Source: Pseudooceanicola sp. HF7 (lineage in GTDB: Bacteria > Pseudomonadota > Alphaproteobacteria > Rhodobacterales > Rhodobacteraceae). From it: 43,166 bases of DNA. Below, in pieces: positions 15,930-25,923 of the stretch; the stretch's first letter is position 1, and each line of letters starts with the position of its first letter. The stretch spans positions 1 to 43,166 of the forward strand of contig NZ_JAATOW010000040.1 in the NCBI RefSeq assembly GCF_011806405.1, read 5' to 3'. The position numbers were made by a program, and so were the translations under genes. A model generated the notes under the pieces. It saw only the letters and a list, made by a program, of their open reading frames with translations, was not told the DNA's origin and searched no databases.

Positions 15930-17435
15930 ATGACGAAGCGGACTCAGGCTTCGGAAATACCCCCGAAATCGCTGGCGGAGCTGGGGCTTACGGCTCGGGG
16001 CGGGCGCCAGGCGACGGTGACCGGCCTGGCCGTGGACAGCCGCGAGGTCGAAGAGGGATTCCTTTTCGCGGCCATGCCCGGAAGCCGGATGCACGGGGCG
16101 GAATTCAGCGAAACGGCGATCAAGAACGGCGCCTCGGCGATCCTGACCGATTCCGACGGGGCGCGCATCGCGGCCCCCCTGCTTGAGAACAGCGACATCG
16201 CGGTCATCGTTGCGGCGGATCCCCGCCAGGCGCTGGCCTGCGCGGCGGCGCTCTGGTTCGGTGGCCAGCCGCGCGTCGTGGCGGCGGTCACGGGCACCAA
16301 TGGCAAGACCTCCGTTGCAACCTTTCTGCGCCAGATCTGGCAGGTGCTGGGCCAGAAGGCCATCAACCTGGGCACCACCGGGGTAGAGGGCGATTTCGCC
16401 TGGCCTCTGCACCACACCACGCCGGAACCGATCACCCTGCACCGCGTGCTGGCCGAAGCGGCCCGCGCCGGGATTACCCATTGCGCGATGGAGGCTTCTT
16501 CACACGGGTTGGCGCAGCGCCGCCTTGACGGTGTCGTCCTGGCCGCCGGGGGCTTTACCAACCTCACCCAAGATCACCTGGATTATCACGCCGACTTCGA
16601 GGACTACTTCAAGGCCAAGGCTGGGCTCTTCACCCGCGTCCTGCCGCCCGAAGGCCATGCCGTCATCAACCTGGATGGCGAAAAGGGCCATGAGATGGTG
16701 GCAGAGGCAGAGGCGCGCGGTCTTGACGTGATGACCGTCGGCTCTTCTCCGGATGCAGAGATGCACGTGCTGGCCCGCCGGTTCGAACCGCGTGGCCAGG
16801 TGTTGCGCATCGCCTTCAACTCGGATGAACACCAGGTCACCCTGCCGCTCATCGGGGATTTCCAGGGAGAGAACGTCCTGGTGGCGGCGGGTCTTGCCCT
16901 GTTGACCGGCCATCCCCCGGAAGAGGTCTTCCCGGCGCTGGAACGGCTGACTGGCGTGCGCGGGCGGATGCAGTTGGCGGCCTCGCGCGCCAACGGCGCC
17001 TCCGTCTTTGTCGACTACGCCCATACGCCGGATGCCGTTGCCACCGCGCTGCGCTCCTTGCGGCCCCATGTCATGGGACGCATCATTGCCGTTGTCGGCG
17101 CCGGCGGGGATCGTGACCGGACCAAGCGCCCGCTGATGGGGCAGGCAGCGGCGGAGAACGCCCATCTGGTCTTCGTGACGGATGACAACCCGCGCACCGA
17201 GGATCCCACCGCCATTCGCCAGGCTGTCATGCTCGGCTGCCCGGAGGCGACGGAGATCGCCGATCGCGCAGAGGCCATCCTGCGTGCGGTCGATGCGCTT
17301 GGCCCCGGCGATGCGCTGCTGATCTGCGGCAAGGGGCATGAGACGGGCCAGATCGTGGGCGATACCGTCTTTCCCTTCGATGATGTCGAACAGGCCTCGG
17401 TCGCCGTGGCGGCCCTTGACGGGAGACTTGCATGA
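15930..17435 (+). CDS. murE: UDP-MurNAc-tripeptide synthetase (meso-diaminopimelate adding)
   Basis: The 501-residue ligase adds the third stem-peptide residue to UDP-MurNAc-L-Ala-D-Glu. The ATP-binding 'VTGTNGKTSVATFLRQ' lies near residue 115, the central-domain 'HYHADFEDY'-type region around 215, and 'DNPRTEDP' near 415. The DNPR motif indicates meso-diaminopimelate rather than lysine as substrate, as expected for a Gram-negative. The ATG at 15930 follows GGAAAGG, 40 bp after ftsI. The stop overlaps the murF start by four bases. Confidence 0.97.
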   Translation: MTKRTQASEIPPKSLAELGLTARGGRQATVTGLAVDSREVEEGFLFAAMPGSRMHGAEFSETAIKNGASAILTDSDGARIAAPLLENSDIAVIVAADPRQALACAAALWFGGQPRVVAAVTGTNGKTSVATFLRQIWQVLGQKAINLGTTGVEGDFAWPLHHTTPEPITLHRVLAEAARAGITHCAMEASSHGLAQRRLDGVVLAAGGFTNLTQDHLDYHADFEDYFKAKAGLFTRVLPPEGHAVINLDGEKGHEMVAEAEARGLDVMTVGSSPDAEMHVLARRFEPRGQVLRIAFNSDEHQVTLPLIGDFQGENVLVAAGLALLTGHPPEEVFPALERLTGVRGRMQLAASRANGASVFVDYAHTPDAVATALRSLRPHVMGRIIAVVGAGGDRDRTKRPLMGQAAAENAHLVFVTDDNPRTEDPTAIRQAVMLGCPEATEIADRAEAILRAVDALGPGDALLICGKGHETGQIVGDTVFPFDDVEQASVAVAALDGRLA

Positions 17436-18865
17436 GCGAGACCCTCTGGACCTCTGCCGCCGCCGCCCGTGCGACCGGCGGCGAGGTCACCCAAAGCTTT
17501 ACCGTAACCGGCATTTCCATCGACACGCGCACCCTGGAACCGGGCGATCTGTTCGTGGCGCTGAAGGATGTGCGTGACGGCCATGACTTCGTGGCCCAGG
17601 CGCTGGAAAAAGGGGCCGCCGCCGCCCTTGTCAGCCGCGTGCCCGAGGGCCTTCCTGCCGATGCGCCGCTCCTGATCGTCCCGGATGTGCTGGAAGGGCT
17701 GCAGGCAATGGCCGCGGCGTCGCGCCGGCGCATGCATGGGCATGTGGTAGCCGTCACCGGCTCTGCCGGCAAGACCTCCACCAAGGAAATGCTGCGCGAC
17801 GTGCTTGGCGCACAGCGCAAGACCCACGTCGCCGAAGCCAGCTACAACAACCATTGGGGCGTGCCCCTGACTCTGGCCCGGATGCCACGCGATACCGAAG
17901 TCGCGGTGATCGAGATCGGCATGAACCACCCGGGAGAGATCCTGCCGCTGGCAAAGCTGGCCCGGCCCCATGTCGCGGTCATCACCACCATCGCCCCCGC
18001 CCACCTTGAGGCCTTCCCTTCGATCGAGGCGATCGCGGAAGAAAAGGCCTCCATCTTCGAAGGGCTGGTGCGGGGCGGCGTGGCCGTTATCAACGGCGAT
18101 GTCTCCACCACCCCGCTGATGGTGGAAAAGGCGCGGGTCGAACGGGCGCGCGTGCTGCGCTTCGGGGAAAGCCGGCACTGTCACCACCGGCTGACAGAGG
18201 TCACGCTGACCGAAAGCTGCCTGGTCTGCCATGCCCGTGCCTGGCGCACGCCGATCACTTTCAAGGTCAACGCCACGGGGCGCCATTTCGCCATGAACGC
18301 GCTGGCGGTGCTGGCCGTGGCGCATGTGCTGGGGCTGGATCGGGCGCTTGCGCTGTCGGCCGTGGGCCGCTGGACCCCGCCTGCCGGGCGCGGGTTGCGG
18401 CAATGGCGGGTGCTTGATCCGCTTGACCGGGCGCTCAGCTTCGAACTGATCGACGATGCCTTCAACGCCAACCCGGTCTCTATGGCCGCGGCAATCGACG
18501 TGCTCGCGGCCTCCAGTCCGCGCGACAACCTTGGCCGCTATTCCGACGGCCGCCGCATCGCCGTGCTGGGCGAGATGCTGGAACTGGGCACCGATGAGCT
18601 TGAGATGCACCGCGCCATCGCGGAGCTGCCCGCCATGCAGGACATCGACATGGTGCATTGCGTGGGTCGCCGTATGAAACCGCTTTACGAGGCACTGCCG
18701 GATCACATGCGCGGCCGGTACGAGGAAAAGGCCGAACCGCTCGTCCGCGATGCGATGCGCCTGGTGGATGCCGGCGATGTCGTGCTCATAAAGGGCTCAA
18801 AGGGCTCCAGGGTCTCCCTGGTGGTTGACGCCCTGCGCAAACTGAGCCATCCGGCCGAGGATTGA
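17432..18865 (+). CDS. murF: UDP-MurNAc-tripeptide--D-alanyl-D-alanine ligase
   Basis: The 477-residue ATP ligase attaches D-Ala-D-Ala (made by Ddl, encoded downstream) to complete the pentapeptide precursor. Motifs are 'ISIDTRTLEPGDLFVAL' at the N-terminus, Walker A 'VTGSAGKTSTKEML', 'EASYNNHWGVPLTL' and 'IEIGMNHPGEI', and 'DDAFNANPVSM' in the C-terminal domain. Length is normal. It overlaps murE (ATGA) and is followed after 30 bp by mraY. Confidence 0.97.
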   Translation: MSETLWTSAAAARATGGEVTQSFTVTGISIDTRTLEPGDLFVALKDVRDGHDFVAQALEKGAAAALVSRVPEGLPADAPLLIVPDVLEGLQAMAAASRRRMHGHVVAVTGSAGKTSTKEMLRDVLGAQRKTHVAEASYNNHWGVPLTLARMPRDTEVAVIEIGMNHPGEILPLAKLARPHVAVITTIAPAHLEAFPSIEAIAEEKASIFEGLVRGGVAVINGDVSTTPLMVEKARVERARVLRFGESRHCHHRLTEVTLTESCLVCHARAWRTPITFKVNATGRHFAMNALAVLAVAHVLGLDRALALSAVGRWTPPAGRGLRQWRVLDPLDRALSFELIDDAFNANPVSMAAAIDVLAASSPRDNLGRYSDGRRIAVLGEMLELGTDELEMHRAIAELPAMQDIDMVHCVGRRMKPLYEALPDHMRGRYEEKAEPLVRDAMRLVDAGDVVLIKGSKGSRVSLVVDALRKLSHPAED

Positions 18866-18895
18866 TCGGGTCGGCAATAAAGGAAGGATCCACAG

Positions 18896-19978
18896 ATGCT
18901 CTATTGGCTGACCAGCCTCTCGGACGGAGGGGATGTCTTCAACCTCTTCCGCTACATCACCTTCCGCGCCGGCGGTGCCTTCCTGACCGCGCTTGTCTTC
19001 GGCTTCCTGTTCGGGCGGCCGCTGATCGACGTGCTACGGCGCACCCAGGGCAAGGGCCAGCCGATCCGCAATGACGGTCCCGAAGGTCACCTGATGAAGG
19101 CCGGGACGCCCACCATGGGTGGCTTGTTGATCGTGGGCGCGCTGGTCACCTCGACCCTGCTCTGGGCGCGGCTGGACACGGCCTATGTCTGGCTGCTGCT
19201 CTTCGTGACCATCTCCTTCGGGCTGATCGGCTTTGCCGATGACTACGCCAAGGTCTCCAAGCAGAACACCGCAGGGGTCTCGGGCAAGCTGCGTCTGGCC
19301 ATCGGCTTCGCCGTTGCCCTGATCGCCACGCTCTGGGCCACCTGGTATCACCCGGCAGAGCTTCAGTACGAACTGGCCTTCCCGGTCTTCAAGGACGTGC
19401 TGCTGAACCTGGGCTGGTTCTTCGTGCCCTTCGCCATGTTCGTCATCGTCGGTGCCGCCAACGCGGTTAACCTGACAGACGGTCTAGACGGTCTGGCCAT
19501 CATGCCGGTCATGATCGCCTCTGTCGCGCTTGGCCTCATCGCCTATTTCGTCGGGCGGGCGGATTATTCCGAATACCTTGGCCTGCATTACGTTCCCGGC
19601 ACAGGTGAGATCATCATCTTCGTCGCGGGTCTTGTCGGCGGCGGCCTTGGCTTCCTGTGGTACAACGCCCCGCCTGCGGCCGTCTTCATGGGCGACACGG
19701 GCTCCCTTGCGCTTGGCGGCGCCCTTGGCGCGATCGCCGTGGTCACCAAGCATGAAATCGTGCTGGCCATCGTCGGCGGTCTCTTCGTGGTAGAGGCGCT
19801 GTCTGTGATCATCCAGGTCGCCTATTTCAAGCGCACGGGCAAACGTGTCTTCCTGATGGCACCGATCCACCATCACTACGAGAAGAAGGGCTGGGCTGAG
19901 CCCCAGATCGTGATCCGTTTCTGGATCATCTCGCTCATCCTCGCCATGATCGGCCTGGCCACGCTGAAACTGCGCTGA
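18896..19978 (+). CDS. mraY: Phospho-N-acetylmuramoyl-pentapeptide transferase
   Basis: A polytopic inner-membrane enzyme of 360 residues with about ten hydrophobic segments. It transfers phospho-MurNAc-pentapeptide to undecaprenyl phosphate, forming lipid I. The catalytic aspartates are in 'GFADDYAK' and '[10 protein letters not shown]', and the substrate-binding histidines in '[15 protein letters not shown]'. All family hallmarks are present. A GGAAGG ribosome site precedes the ATG. A 128-bp gap with a GC-rich hairpin (20056-20073, no U-run) separates it from murD. Confidence 0.98.
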   Translation: MLYWLTSLSDGGDVFNLFRYITFRAGGAFLTALVFGFLFGRPLIDVLRRTQGKGQPIRNDGPEGHLMKAGTPTMGGLLIVGALVTSTLLWARLDTAYVWLLLFVTISFGLIGFADDYAKVSKQNTAGVSGKLRLAIGFAVALIATLWATWYHPAELQYELAFPVFKDVLLNLGWFFVPFAMFVIVGAANAVNLTDGLDGLAIMPVMIASVALGLIAYFVGRADYSEYLGLHYVPGTGEIIIFVAGLVGGGLGFLWYNAPPAAVFMGDTGSLALGGALGAIAVVTKHEIVLAIVGGLFVVEALSVIIQVAYFKRTGKRVFLMAPIHHHYEKKGWAEPQIVIRFWIISLILAMIGLATLKLR

Positions 19979-20106
19979 CCCTGGCGGGCCTTGCCCCTCG
20001 CTGGCAGGGCCATTCCGGCAGGGCAGGGGGGCGCAGGTCCCCCTGATGGCTTGAAGCCCGGCCCTTGCCGGGCAACCCTCGCGCTTGACCTTTTAGGGAG
20101 ACGACA

Positions 20107-21531
20107 ATGATTCCGGTTTCGGGTTTCACAGGCCACCGTGTCGCAGTGCTGGGTCTTGGCCGTTCAGGGGTTGCCACCCTGCGCGCCTTGCGGGCAGGCG
20201 GTGCGATCCCGCTGGCCTGGGATGACGGCCCCAAGGCCGCTGAGACGGCCGAAGCCGAAGGCGTTGAGCTGCGCGACCTCACGCGCCCCGGTGCCTTTGA
20301 GGATGTCGCCTGCCTTGTCACATCTCCGGGGATTGCGCACCTCTATCCCCGCCCGCATCCGGCCATCGCCGCCGCGCTTGAAGCCGGCGTGCCGGTGGAC
20401 AACGACATCGGCCTGTTCTTCCGCTCGCTGGGGGGGCAGGACTGGGGCAGCTTCGAACGCCCGCCGCGCGTTGTCGCCGTGACCGGGTCCAACGGGAAAT
20501 CCACCACCTCTGCGCTGATCGCCCATGTGCTGACAGAGGCCGGAAAGGACTTGCAGCTGGCCGGGAACATCGGGCGCGGCGTGCTGGATATCGATCCGCC
20601 CGGCGATGGCGGCATCGTGGTGCTTGAGCTGTCCTCCTACCAGACCGACCTCGCCCGCGCGCTGACGCCGGACGTGGCCGTCTTCACCAACCTTTCCCCC
20701 GATCACCTGGATCGCCATGGCGGGCTCGGGGGCTATTTCGCGGCCAAGCGCCGGCTCTTTGCCGAGGGCGGGCCGGATCGCTGCATCATCGGAGTGGATG
20801 AGAACGAAGGGCTGTTCCTGGCCGGCCAGCTGTCCGAAGGGCCTGCCGATGACCGCGTGATCCGCATCTCTTCCGGGCGCAAACTGGGCGGGCCGGGCTG
20901 GGCGGTCTTCGCGCGCAAGGGCTTCCTGTCGGAATACCGCAAGGGGCGGCAGATCGCCTCTGTCGACCTGCGCGAGATCCCGGGCCTTCCGGGGGCGCAT
21001 AACCACCAGAATGCCTGCGCCGCCTTCGCCGTCGCGCGCACCCTTGGCCTTGGTCCGCGCCAGATCGAGGACGCCTTCCATAGCTTCCAGGGTCTGCCGC
21101 ACCGCAGTCAGCTGATCGGGGAAGCGGGTGGCGTGCGCTTCGTGAACGACAGCAAGGCCACCAATATCGATTCCGCCAAGCAGGCCCTGCGGGCCTTCCG
21201 CAAGATCCGCTGGATCTGTGGTGGACTTCAGAAGGAAGGCGGCATCGACCCCCTGCTGGAGGCCACGGGCGAGGTCATCAAGGCCTATGTCATCGGCCGC
21301 GAGGCCGGGAATTTCGCCATGCAGCTCAAAGGCACAGAAGCCGAGGTCTGCGGTGACATGGCCACCGCCGTGGCGCGCGCCGCTGCAGAGGCAGAGCCGG
21401 GCGATACCGTGCTTCTGGCACCGGCGACGGCAAGCTTCGATCAATACGACAGCTTCGAGCGACGCGGAGAGCACTTTGCCACAGAGGTCGAAAAGATCCT
21501 CGTCGCAGGGAGCGCAGACCAGGACAGCTGA
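20107..21531 (+). CDS. murD: UDP-N-acetylmuramoylalanine--D-glutamate ligase
   Basis: The 474-residue Mur ligase adds D-glutamate to UDP-MurNAc-L-Ala. The N-terminal UDP-binding '[17 protein letters not shown]', Walker A '[13 protein letters not shown]' (about 126-138), 'LELSSYQTD' and 'FVNDSKATN' are all present. AGGGAGA precedes the ATG by 6 nt. This gene ends the first block of the dcw cluster; the following two genes lie on the opposite strand and the next cluster gene, ftsW, begins 2 kb further on. Confidence 0.97.
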   Translation: MIPVSGFTGHRVAVLGLGRSGVATLRALRAGGAIPLAWDDGPKAAETAEAEGVELRDLTRPGAFEDVACLVTSPGIAHLYPRPHPAIAAALEAGVPVDNDIGLFFRSLGGQDWGSFERPPRVVAVTGSNGKSTTSALIAHVLTEAGKDLQLAGNIGRGVLDIDPPGDGGIVVLELSSYQTDLARALTPDVAVFTNLSPDHLDRHGGLGGYFAAKRRLFAEGGPDRCIIGVDENEGLFLAGQLSEGPADDRVIRISSGRKLGGPGWAVFARKGFLSEYRKGRQIASVDLREIPGLPGAHNHQNACAAFAVARTLGLGPRQIEDAFHSFQGLPHRSQLIGEAGGVRFVNDSKATNIDSAKQALRAFRKIRWICGGLQKEGGIDPLLEATGEVIKAYVIGREAGNFAMQLKGTEAEVCGDMATAVARAAAEAEPGDTVLLAPATASFDQYDSFERRGEHFATEVEKILVAGSADQDS

Positions 21532-21559
21532 CTCGGCCCCGCCCCGCTCTCTGCCCCGC

Positions 21560-22738
21560 TCAGGCGGCGGCGATTGCGCGGGCGGCAGCCATGGCCGATG
21601 ACCAGGCCCATTGGAAGTTGTAGCCGCCCAGCCAGCCGGTCACGTCAACGCATTCGCCGATGAAATAGAGACCCGGGTGATCCTTGGCCTCCATGCTGCG
21701 CGAGGACAGCGCATCGGTCGAAATCCCGCCCAGCGTCACCTCTGCGGTCCGGTAGCCTTCGCTACCCGCCGGCAAAAGGTGCCAGTCCGTCAGCCGCTCG
21801 CTCAGGGCTTCCAGCGCCTTGTCGGATTGGTCCGCCAAGTTGCCGGTCAGCTTCCATTCGATCGCCAGGTGATCCGAAAGCCGCGCAGGCAGAAGCGCAT
21901 CAAGGCTGCGGGTCAGGCTGCGCTTGCCCGCCGTCGCCCGCGCTGCGCGCAACAGTGGGAAGGGGGCCTGGCCGGGCAACAGGTTCAGGCGGATCTCCTC
22001 TCCCTCCCGCCAGTAGGAGGAGGTTTGCAGGATCGCCGGACCCGAAAGGCCGCGATGGGTGAACAGCAGCGCTTCGTCAAAGCTGACCGCGCCAGTGCCG
22101 ACACGCGCGGGCAGGGCGACGCCGGACAGGCCGGGAAAACGCTCCGGCGCGAAGGTCAGCGGGACCAGCCCGGGCCGCGTCTCTGTCACCGGGATGTCCC
22201 ATCCGCGCGCAAGCTCATGGGCAAAGGCGGTTGCCCCCATCTTCGGGATCGACTTGCCGCCGGTGGCCAGCACCAGGGTGCGGGTGGTGACGCGCTGGCG
22301 ATCCTTGCCACGCAGAAGGGTCAGGGCATACCCGCCCTCTGTCCGGGTGATCTCCTCGGCGGCGGTGGAAAGGGACAGCTCCGCCCCCGCGCTTTCGGCA
22401 AGGCCAACCAGCATGTCCACGATCTGGCGGGCGCTGTCATCGCAGAACAGTTGGCCCAGCGTCTTCTCATGCCAGGCGATCCCATGCTCCGACACCAGAG
22501 AGATGAAATCCCACTGAGTGTAGCGGGCCAGCGCGCTCTTGCAGAAATGTGGATTGGCGGACAGGAAATTCGCCGGCGTGGTGCCCGTGTTGGTGAAGTT
22601 GCAGCGCCCGCCGCCAGAGATGCGGATCTTCTCGCCGGGCTTCTTTGCGTGATCCACCAGCAGGGTGCGCCCGCCGCAATGGGCCGCACACATGAGGCCC
22701 GCGGCCCCGGCGCCAAGGATGATCGTATCGTAATTCAT
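21560..22738 (-). CDS. NAD(P)/FAD-dependent oxidoreductase, HI0933/YhiN (BaiN-like) family
   Basis: A 392-residue flavoprotein of unknown physiological substrate. The N-terminal Rossmann motif 'DTIILGAGAAGLMCAAHCG' binds FAD; the family motifs 'KIRISGGGRCNFTN' and 'LATGGKSIPKMG' follow. The C-terminus has 'GGISTDAL..RSME', 'GLYFIGECVDVTGWLGGYNFQWAW' split over residues 340-380, the FAD-capping region of this family. It is convergent with murD (28 bp between stops) and interrupts the dcw cluster. Family assignment is firm; a link to cell-wall synthesis is not shown. Confidence 0.9.
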   Translation of the reverse strand: MNYDTIILGAGAAGLMCAAHCGGRTLLVDHAKKPGEKIRISGGGRCNFTNTGTTPANFLSANPHFCKSALARYTQWDFISLVSEHGIAWHEKTLGQLFCDDSARQIVDMLVGLAESAGAELSLSTAAEEITRTEGGYALTLLRGKDRQRVTTRTLVLATGGKSIPKMGATAFAHELARGWDIPVTETRPGLVPLTFAPERFPGLSGVALPARVGTGAVSFDEALLFTHRGLSGPAILQTSSYWREGEEIRLNLLPGQAPFPLLRAARATAGKRSLTRSLDALLPARLSDHLAIEWKLTGNLADQSDKALEALSERLTDWHLLPAGSEGYRTAEVTLGGISTDALSSRSMEAKDHPGLYFIGECVDVTGWLGGYNFQWAWSSAMAAARAIAAA

Positions 22739-22894
22739 GGCGCGTGACTTGCGGGATTAGCTGCCTCGGCGCAAGCGGTTTGCGCGGGACCCCGGGCGTG
22801 TGCCGACACAGGGCAGACACGAATCCCCTGCCGCAGGGCGGCGCCGGCGAACAGGCGGGCCCGCTTGACCTGCGAAAGCCGAAGGGGGATCGCT

Positions 22895-22936
22895 GCGCGG
22901 ATTACTGCGCGGATTACTGCGCGGATTACTGCGCGG
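22895..22936. repeat. 12-bp tandem triplication spanning a stop codon
   Basis: GCGCGGATTACT is repeated perfectly three times (22895-22930), followed by a partial fourth copy. Read on the minus strand it is GCG CAG TAA TCC... and includes the stop codon of the SRPBCC-like gene, giving three in-frame TAA codons in a row. Confidence 0.9.
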
Positions 22937-23318
22937 CGTAAAGCGCTTCCATCTGCTCGGCCAGCCCGGACTCCAGCGCCGCATCGCGGGTCGCGCTGTC
23001 GGGGTACCACAGCTCCATGGTCATCAGCGTGCCGCCGTCCTCGTGGGAGATCATCAGCATGGTGCTCAGCACGTCGATATTGCCGAAGGTGCGGTTGTAC
23101 ACGATGCGACCGGGGGCCTGCATCTCCTGGATCTTGCAGTCCGGGCCGGAGGTGTCGGCGGTGAGAGCGGCAAAAAGCGGCTCACGCGGGCCGTCGAAGC
23201 GGCGATAGATGCGGATGCGGTTGCCGCTGAAGGCAGACACCATGCAGGGGCCGTGGCCGTGGTCGATAGGGGCTGCGTCGCCTGCGCCCGGCGCAACGCC
23301 GGAAATCATCATTGTCAT
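22926..23318 (-). CDS. Small protein resembling an AHSA1/SRPBCC domain
   Basis: A 130-residue cytoplasmic protein. 'NRIRIYRRFDGPREPLFAALT' near the N-terminus is followed by 'PGRIVYNRTFGN' (about 78-90) and 'ISHEDGGTLMTMELWYPDSA..RDAALESGLAEQMEALY'. The second half matches the pattern of AHSA1-type START-fold proteins, while the usual N-terminal third (the 'W....' entry strand and first helices) is missing, so it is short for the family. The ATG at 23318 has AAGGATTTG upstream; longer open frame exists but lacks a ribosome site. Function unknown. Upstream of, and co-oriented with, the flavoprotein gene. Confidence 0.6.
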   Translation of the reverse strand: MTMMISGVAPGAGDAAPIDHGHGPCMVSAFSGNRIRIYRRFDGPREPLFAALTADTSGPDCKIQEMQAPGRIVYNRTFGNIDVLSTMLMISHEDGGTLMTMELWYPDSATRDAALESGLAEQMEALYAAQ

Positions 23319-23578
23319 GGTCAAATCCTTGGGAACAAGGTTGCATAAAATAAGCTGGCCCGGAAAAAGAGGGCCGAAGGTCGGGGCCGCCGAAAAATTA
23401 CGTGGCGGGCAAGTCCCTGCCCAATCCCTAGGAAACCCGCCGATCCGGGTCAAGCCGGGGTGGCGCAAGGGGGGCATTGGGACTGGTCCTGAGACGGTAA
23501 AAAGGTTACAGTTTCGGCAGATCCCGCAAAGGGACAACCGGCGGCCGGGCAGCCGCCCCGATGAGGCACAGGCGAGTC

Positions 23579-24748
23579 ATGACAGAGATGGTCCATGGCA
23601 CCGTTCCCAAGCGGGATGGTGAACCGATAATTCCCAAGTGGTGGCGCACGATCGACAAGCTCACCCTGGGCTGCATTCTTGGCCTTTGCGCCATCGGTCT
23701 TCTGCTGGGATTCGCGGCCTCTCCGCCGCTCGCGGAACGCAACGGCCTGCCCCCCTTCTACTACGTGTCGCGTCAGGCCTTCTTCGGGATCCTGGCGCTT
23801 GGCGCGATGGCGGTCACCTCCATGCTATCGCCGGGCACGGTGCGGCGGATGTCCGTCGTGGGCTTTGCCGGTGCCTTCGTGGCTCTGGCCCTGCTACCGG
23901 TCCTGGGGACCGATTTCGGCAAGGGCGCGGTGCGCTGGTATTCGCTGGGCTTCGCCTCTGTGCAGCCCTCCGAATTCCTCAAGCCCGTCTTCGTCGTCGT
24001 GGCCGCCTGGCTCATGGCCGCCGCGCAAGAGATCAATGGCCCGCCGGGGCGCTCGCTGTCCTTCGCGGTCATGCTGACGATCCTTGCGATGCTGGTCGCC
24101 CAGCCCGATTTCGGCCAGGCAAGCCTGGTGCTTTTCAGCTGGGCCGTGATGTACTTCGTCGCCGGCGCGCCGCTGCTGCTGCTGATCGGGATTGCCGGGC
24201 TTGTCGTCGTGGGCGGCACCTTTGCCTATTCCAACTCCGAGCACTTCGCGCGCCGCATTGACGGCTTCCTCAGCCAGGAGGTCGATCCGAACACCCAGCT
24301 GGGCTACGCCGAAAACGCCATCCGCGAGGGCGGCTTCTTCGGCGTCGGCGTGGGCGAGGGGCAGGTCAAGATGTCCCTGCCGGATGCCCATACCGATTTC
24401 ATCATCGCCGTCGCCGCAGAGGAATACGGGCTGGTGCTGGTGCTGATCATCATCGCGCTCTATTCCATCATCGTGCTGCGCAGTTTCTCGCGCCTGATGC
24501 GGGAACGCGATCCCTTCACCCGCCTGGCCGGGACCGGCCTTGCCGCGATCTTCGGTGTCCAGGCGATCATCAACATGGGCGTCGCCGTGCGCCTGCTGCC
24601 CGCCAAGGGGATGACGCTGCCCTTCGTCAGCTACGGTGGCTCTTCGCTGATCGCGGGTGGCCTGGCCGTGGGGATGCTGCTGGCCTTCACCCGGACCCGG
24701 CCCCAGGGCGAGATCGGAGATTTCCTCTCCGGACGCGGCAAAGGTTAA
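23579..24748 (+). CDS. ftsW: Septal peptidoglycan polymerase FtsW (SEDS family)
   Basis: The 389-residue polytopic inner-membrane protein polymerises lipid II into septal glycan strands with FtsI. About ten hydrophobic segments are visible. Family signatures are 'GKGAVRWYSLGFASVQPSEFLKP' (about 110-135), 'DAHTDFIIAVAAEE' and 'PAKGMTLPFVSYGGSSLI' near the C-terminus. The ATG at 23579 is preferred; an in-frame ATG at 23561 would add six residues. Separated from murD by two opposite-strand genes, so it needs its own promoter in 23319-23560, where I see no clear -10. It ends 9 bp before murG. Confidence 0.96.
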   Translation: MTEMVHGTVPKRDGEPIIPKWWRTIDKLTLGCILGLCAIGLLLGFAASPPLAERNGLPPFYYVSRQAFFGILALGAMAVTSMLSPGTVRRMSVVGFAGAFVALALLPVLGTDFGKGAVRWYSLGFASVQPSEFLKPVFVVVAAWLMAAAQEINGPPGRSLSFAVMLTILAMLVAQPDFGQASLVLFSWAVMYFVAGAPLLLLIGIAGLVVVGGTFAYSNSEHFARRIDGFLSQEVDPNTQLGYAENAIREGGFFGVGVGEGQVKMSLPDAHTDFIIAVAAEEYGLVLVLIIIALYSIIVLRSFSRLMRERDPFTRLAGTGLAAIFGVQAIINMGVAVRLLPAKGMTLPFVSYGGSSLIAGGLAVGMLLAFTRTRPQGEIGDFLSGRGKG

Positions 24749-24757
24749 GGAAGACGA

Positions 24758-25858
24758 ATGCCACTGCTCATCATCGCCGCCGGGGGCACCGGCGGCCACA
24801 TGTTCCCCGCACAAAGCCTTGCAGAGCAGATGCTGGCCCGTGGCTGGCAGGTCAAGCTGGCGACCGATCCGCGTGGCGCACGCTACGCTGGCGGGTTCCC
24901 CGATGCGGTCGAGATTGAGGAACTCTCCTCTGCCACTTTCGCGCGGGGCGGGCTGCTGGCCAAGCTGGCGGTGCCGCTGCGCATCGCCGCCGGAGCGATC
25001 GGCGCGACCTTCCGCATGATGAAGGAAAAGCCCGATGCGGTCGTCGGTTTCGGCGGCTACCCGGCGATCCCGGCCACGGCGGCGGCAACGCTGCTGCGCA
25101 TTCCCCGGATGATCCATGAACAGAACGGGATCCTGGGCAAGGTGAACCGCGTTTTCGCGCCCCGCGTCGATGCGGTGGCCTGCGGCACCTGGCCCACCGA
25201 CCTGCCGGAGGGGATCGAGGGGATCTATACCGGCAACCCGGTGCGCTCGGCCGTCTATGCCCGCGCCGGCGCGCCCTATATCCCGCCCGGCGATTACCCG
25301 ATGTCGGTCCTTGTCATGGGCGGCAGCCAGGGCGCACGGATCCTGTCGGACGTGGTGCCAGAGGCCCTCGCGTCCCTGCCGGAGAAACTGCGCGGCTTCA
25401 TCCGTGTCAGCCACCAGGCCCGCCCGGAGGACCTGGATCGCGTCGTGGCCTTCTACGCGGAAGCCGGCATTCATGCAGAGGTGAAAAGCTTCTTCGACGA
25501 TGTCCCCGATCGCCTGTCAGAGGCGCAGCTGGTCATCACCCGGTCCGGCGCCTCGACCGTGGCCGATATCTCGGTCATCGGGCGGCCGTCGATTCTGGTG
25601 CCCTTCGCGGCGGCCGCGGGCGATCACCAGACCGCCAATGCGCGCGGCCTGGCAGAGGCCGGGGCGGCCATCATGATCCCCGAAAGCAAGCTGGACGCAG
25701 CGACGCTGGCCGGGCAGGTGGCGCTGGTGCTGGACAACCCGCAGGGCGCGGTGCAGATGGCCCATGCCGCGCTGGCCCATGGCAAGCCCGACGCCGCGAC
25801 GGAGCTGGCCGACATGGTCGAACACCTGGCCGCTGGCAATGCGATTCCCGCGCACTAG
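24758..25858 (+). CDS. murG: UDP-GlcNAc:lipid I N-acetylglucosaminyltransferase
   Basis: The 366-residue GT28 transferase acts on the inner face of the membrane and converts lipid I to lipid II. The glycine loops '[20 protein letters not shown]' and 'VMGGSQGAR' bind substrate; '[10 protein letters not shown]' and '[12 protein letters not shown]' are conserved, and '[12 protein letters not shown]' begins the UDP-binding C-terminal region. An AAGGAAGACG ribosome site precedes the ATG. The gene sits between ftsW and murC, consistent with one operon. Confidence 0.98.
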   Translation: MPLLIIAAGGTGGHMFPAQSLAEQMLARGWQVKLATDPRGARYAGGFPDAVEIEELSSATFARGGLLAKLAVPLRIAAGAIGATFRMMKEKPDAVVGFGGYPAIPATAAATLLRIPRMIHEQNGILGKVNRVFAPRVDAVACGTWPTDLPEGIEGIYTGNPVRSAVYARAGAPYIPPGDYPMSVLVMGGSQGARILSDVVPEALASLPEKLRGFIRVSHQARPEDLDRVVAFYAEAGIHAEVKSFFDDVPDRLSEAQLVITRSGASTVADISVIGRPSILVPFAAAAGDHQTANARGLAEAGAAIMIPESKLDAATLAGQVALVLDNPQGAVQMAHAALAHGKPDAATELADMVEHLAAGNAIPAH

Positions 25859-25923
25859 CTAGCCGGAACAGTCAAGAACACAGGCCGGCACCAAGACCGG
25901 CCAGGATTAAAGGACAGGCACAG

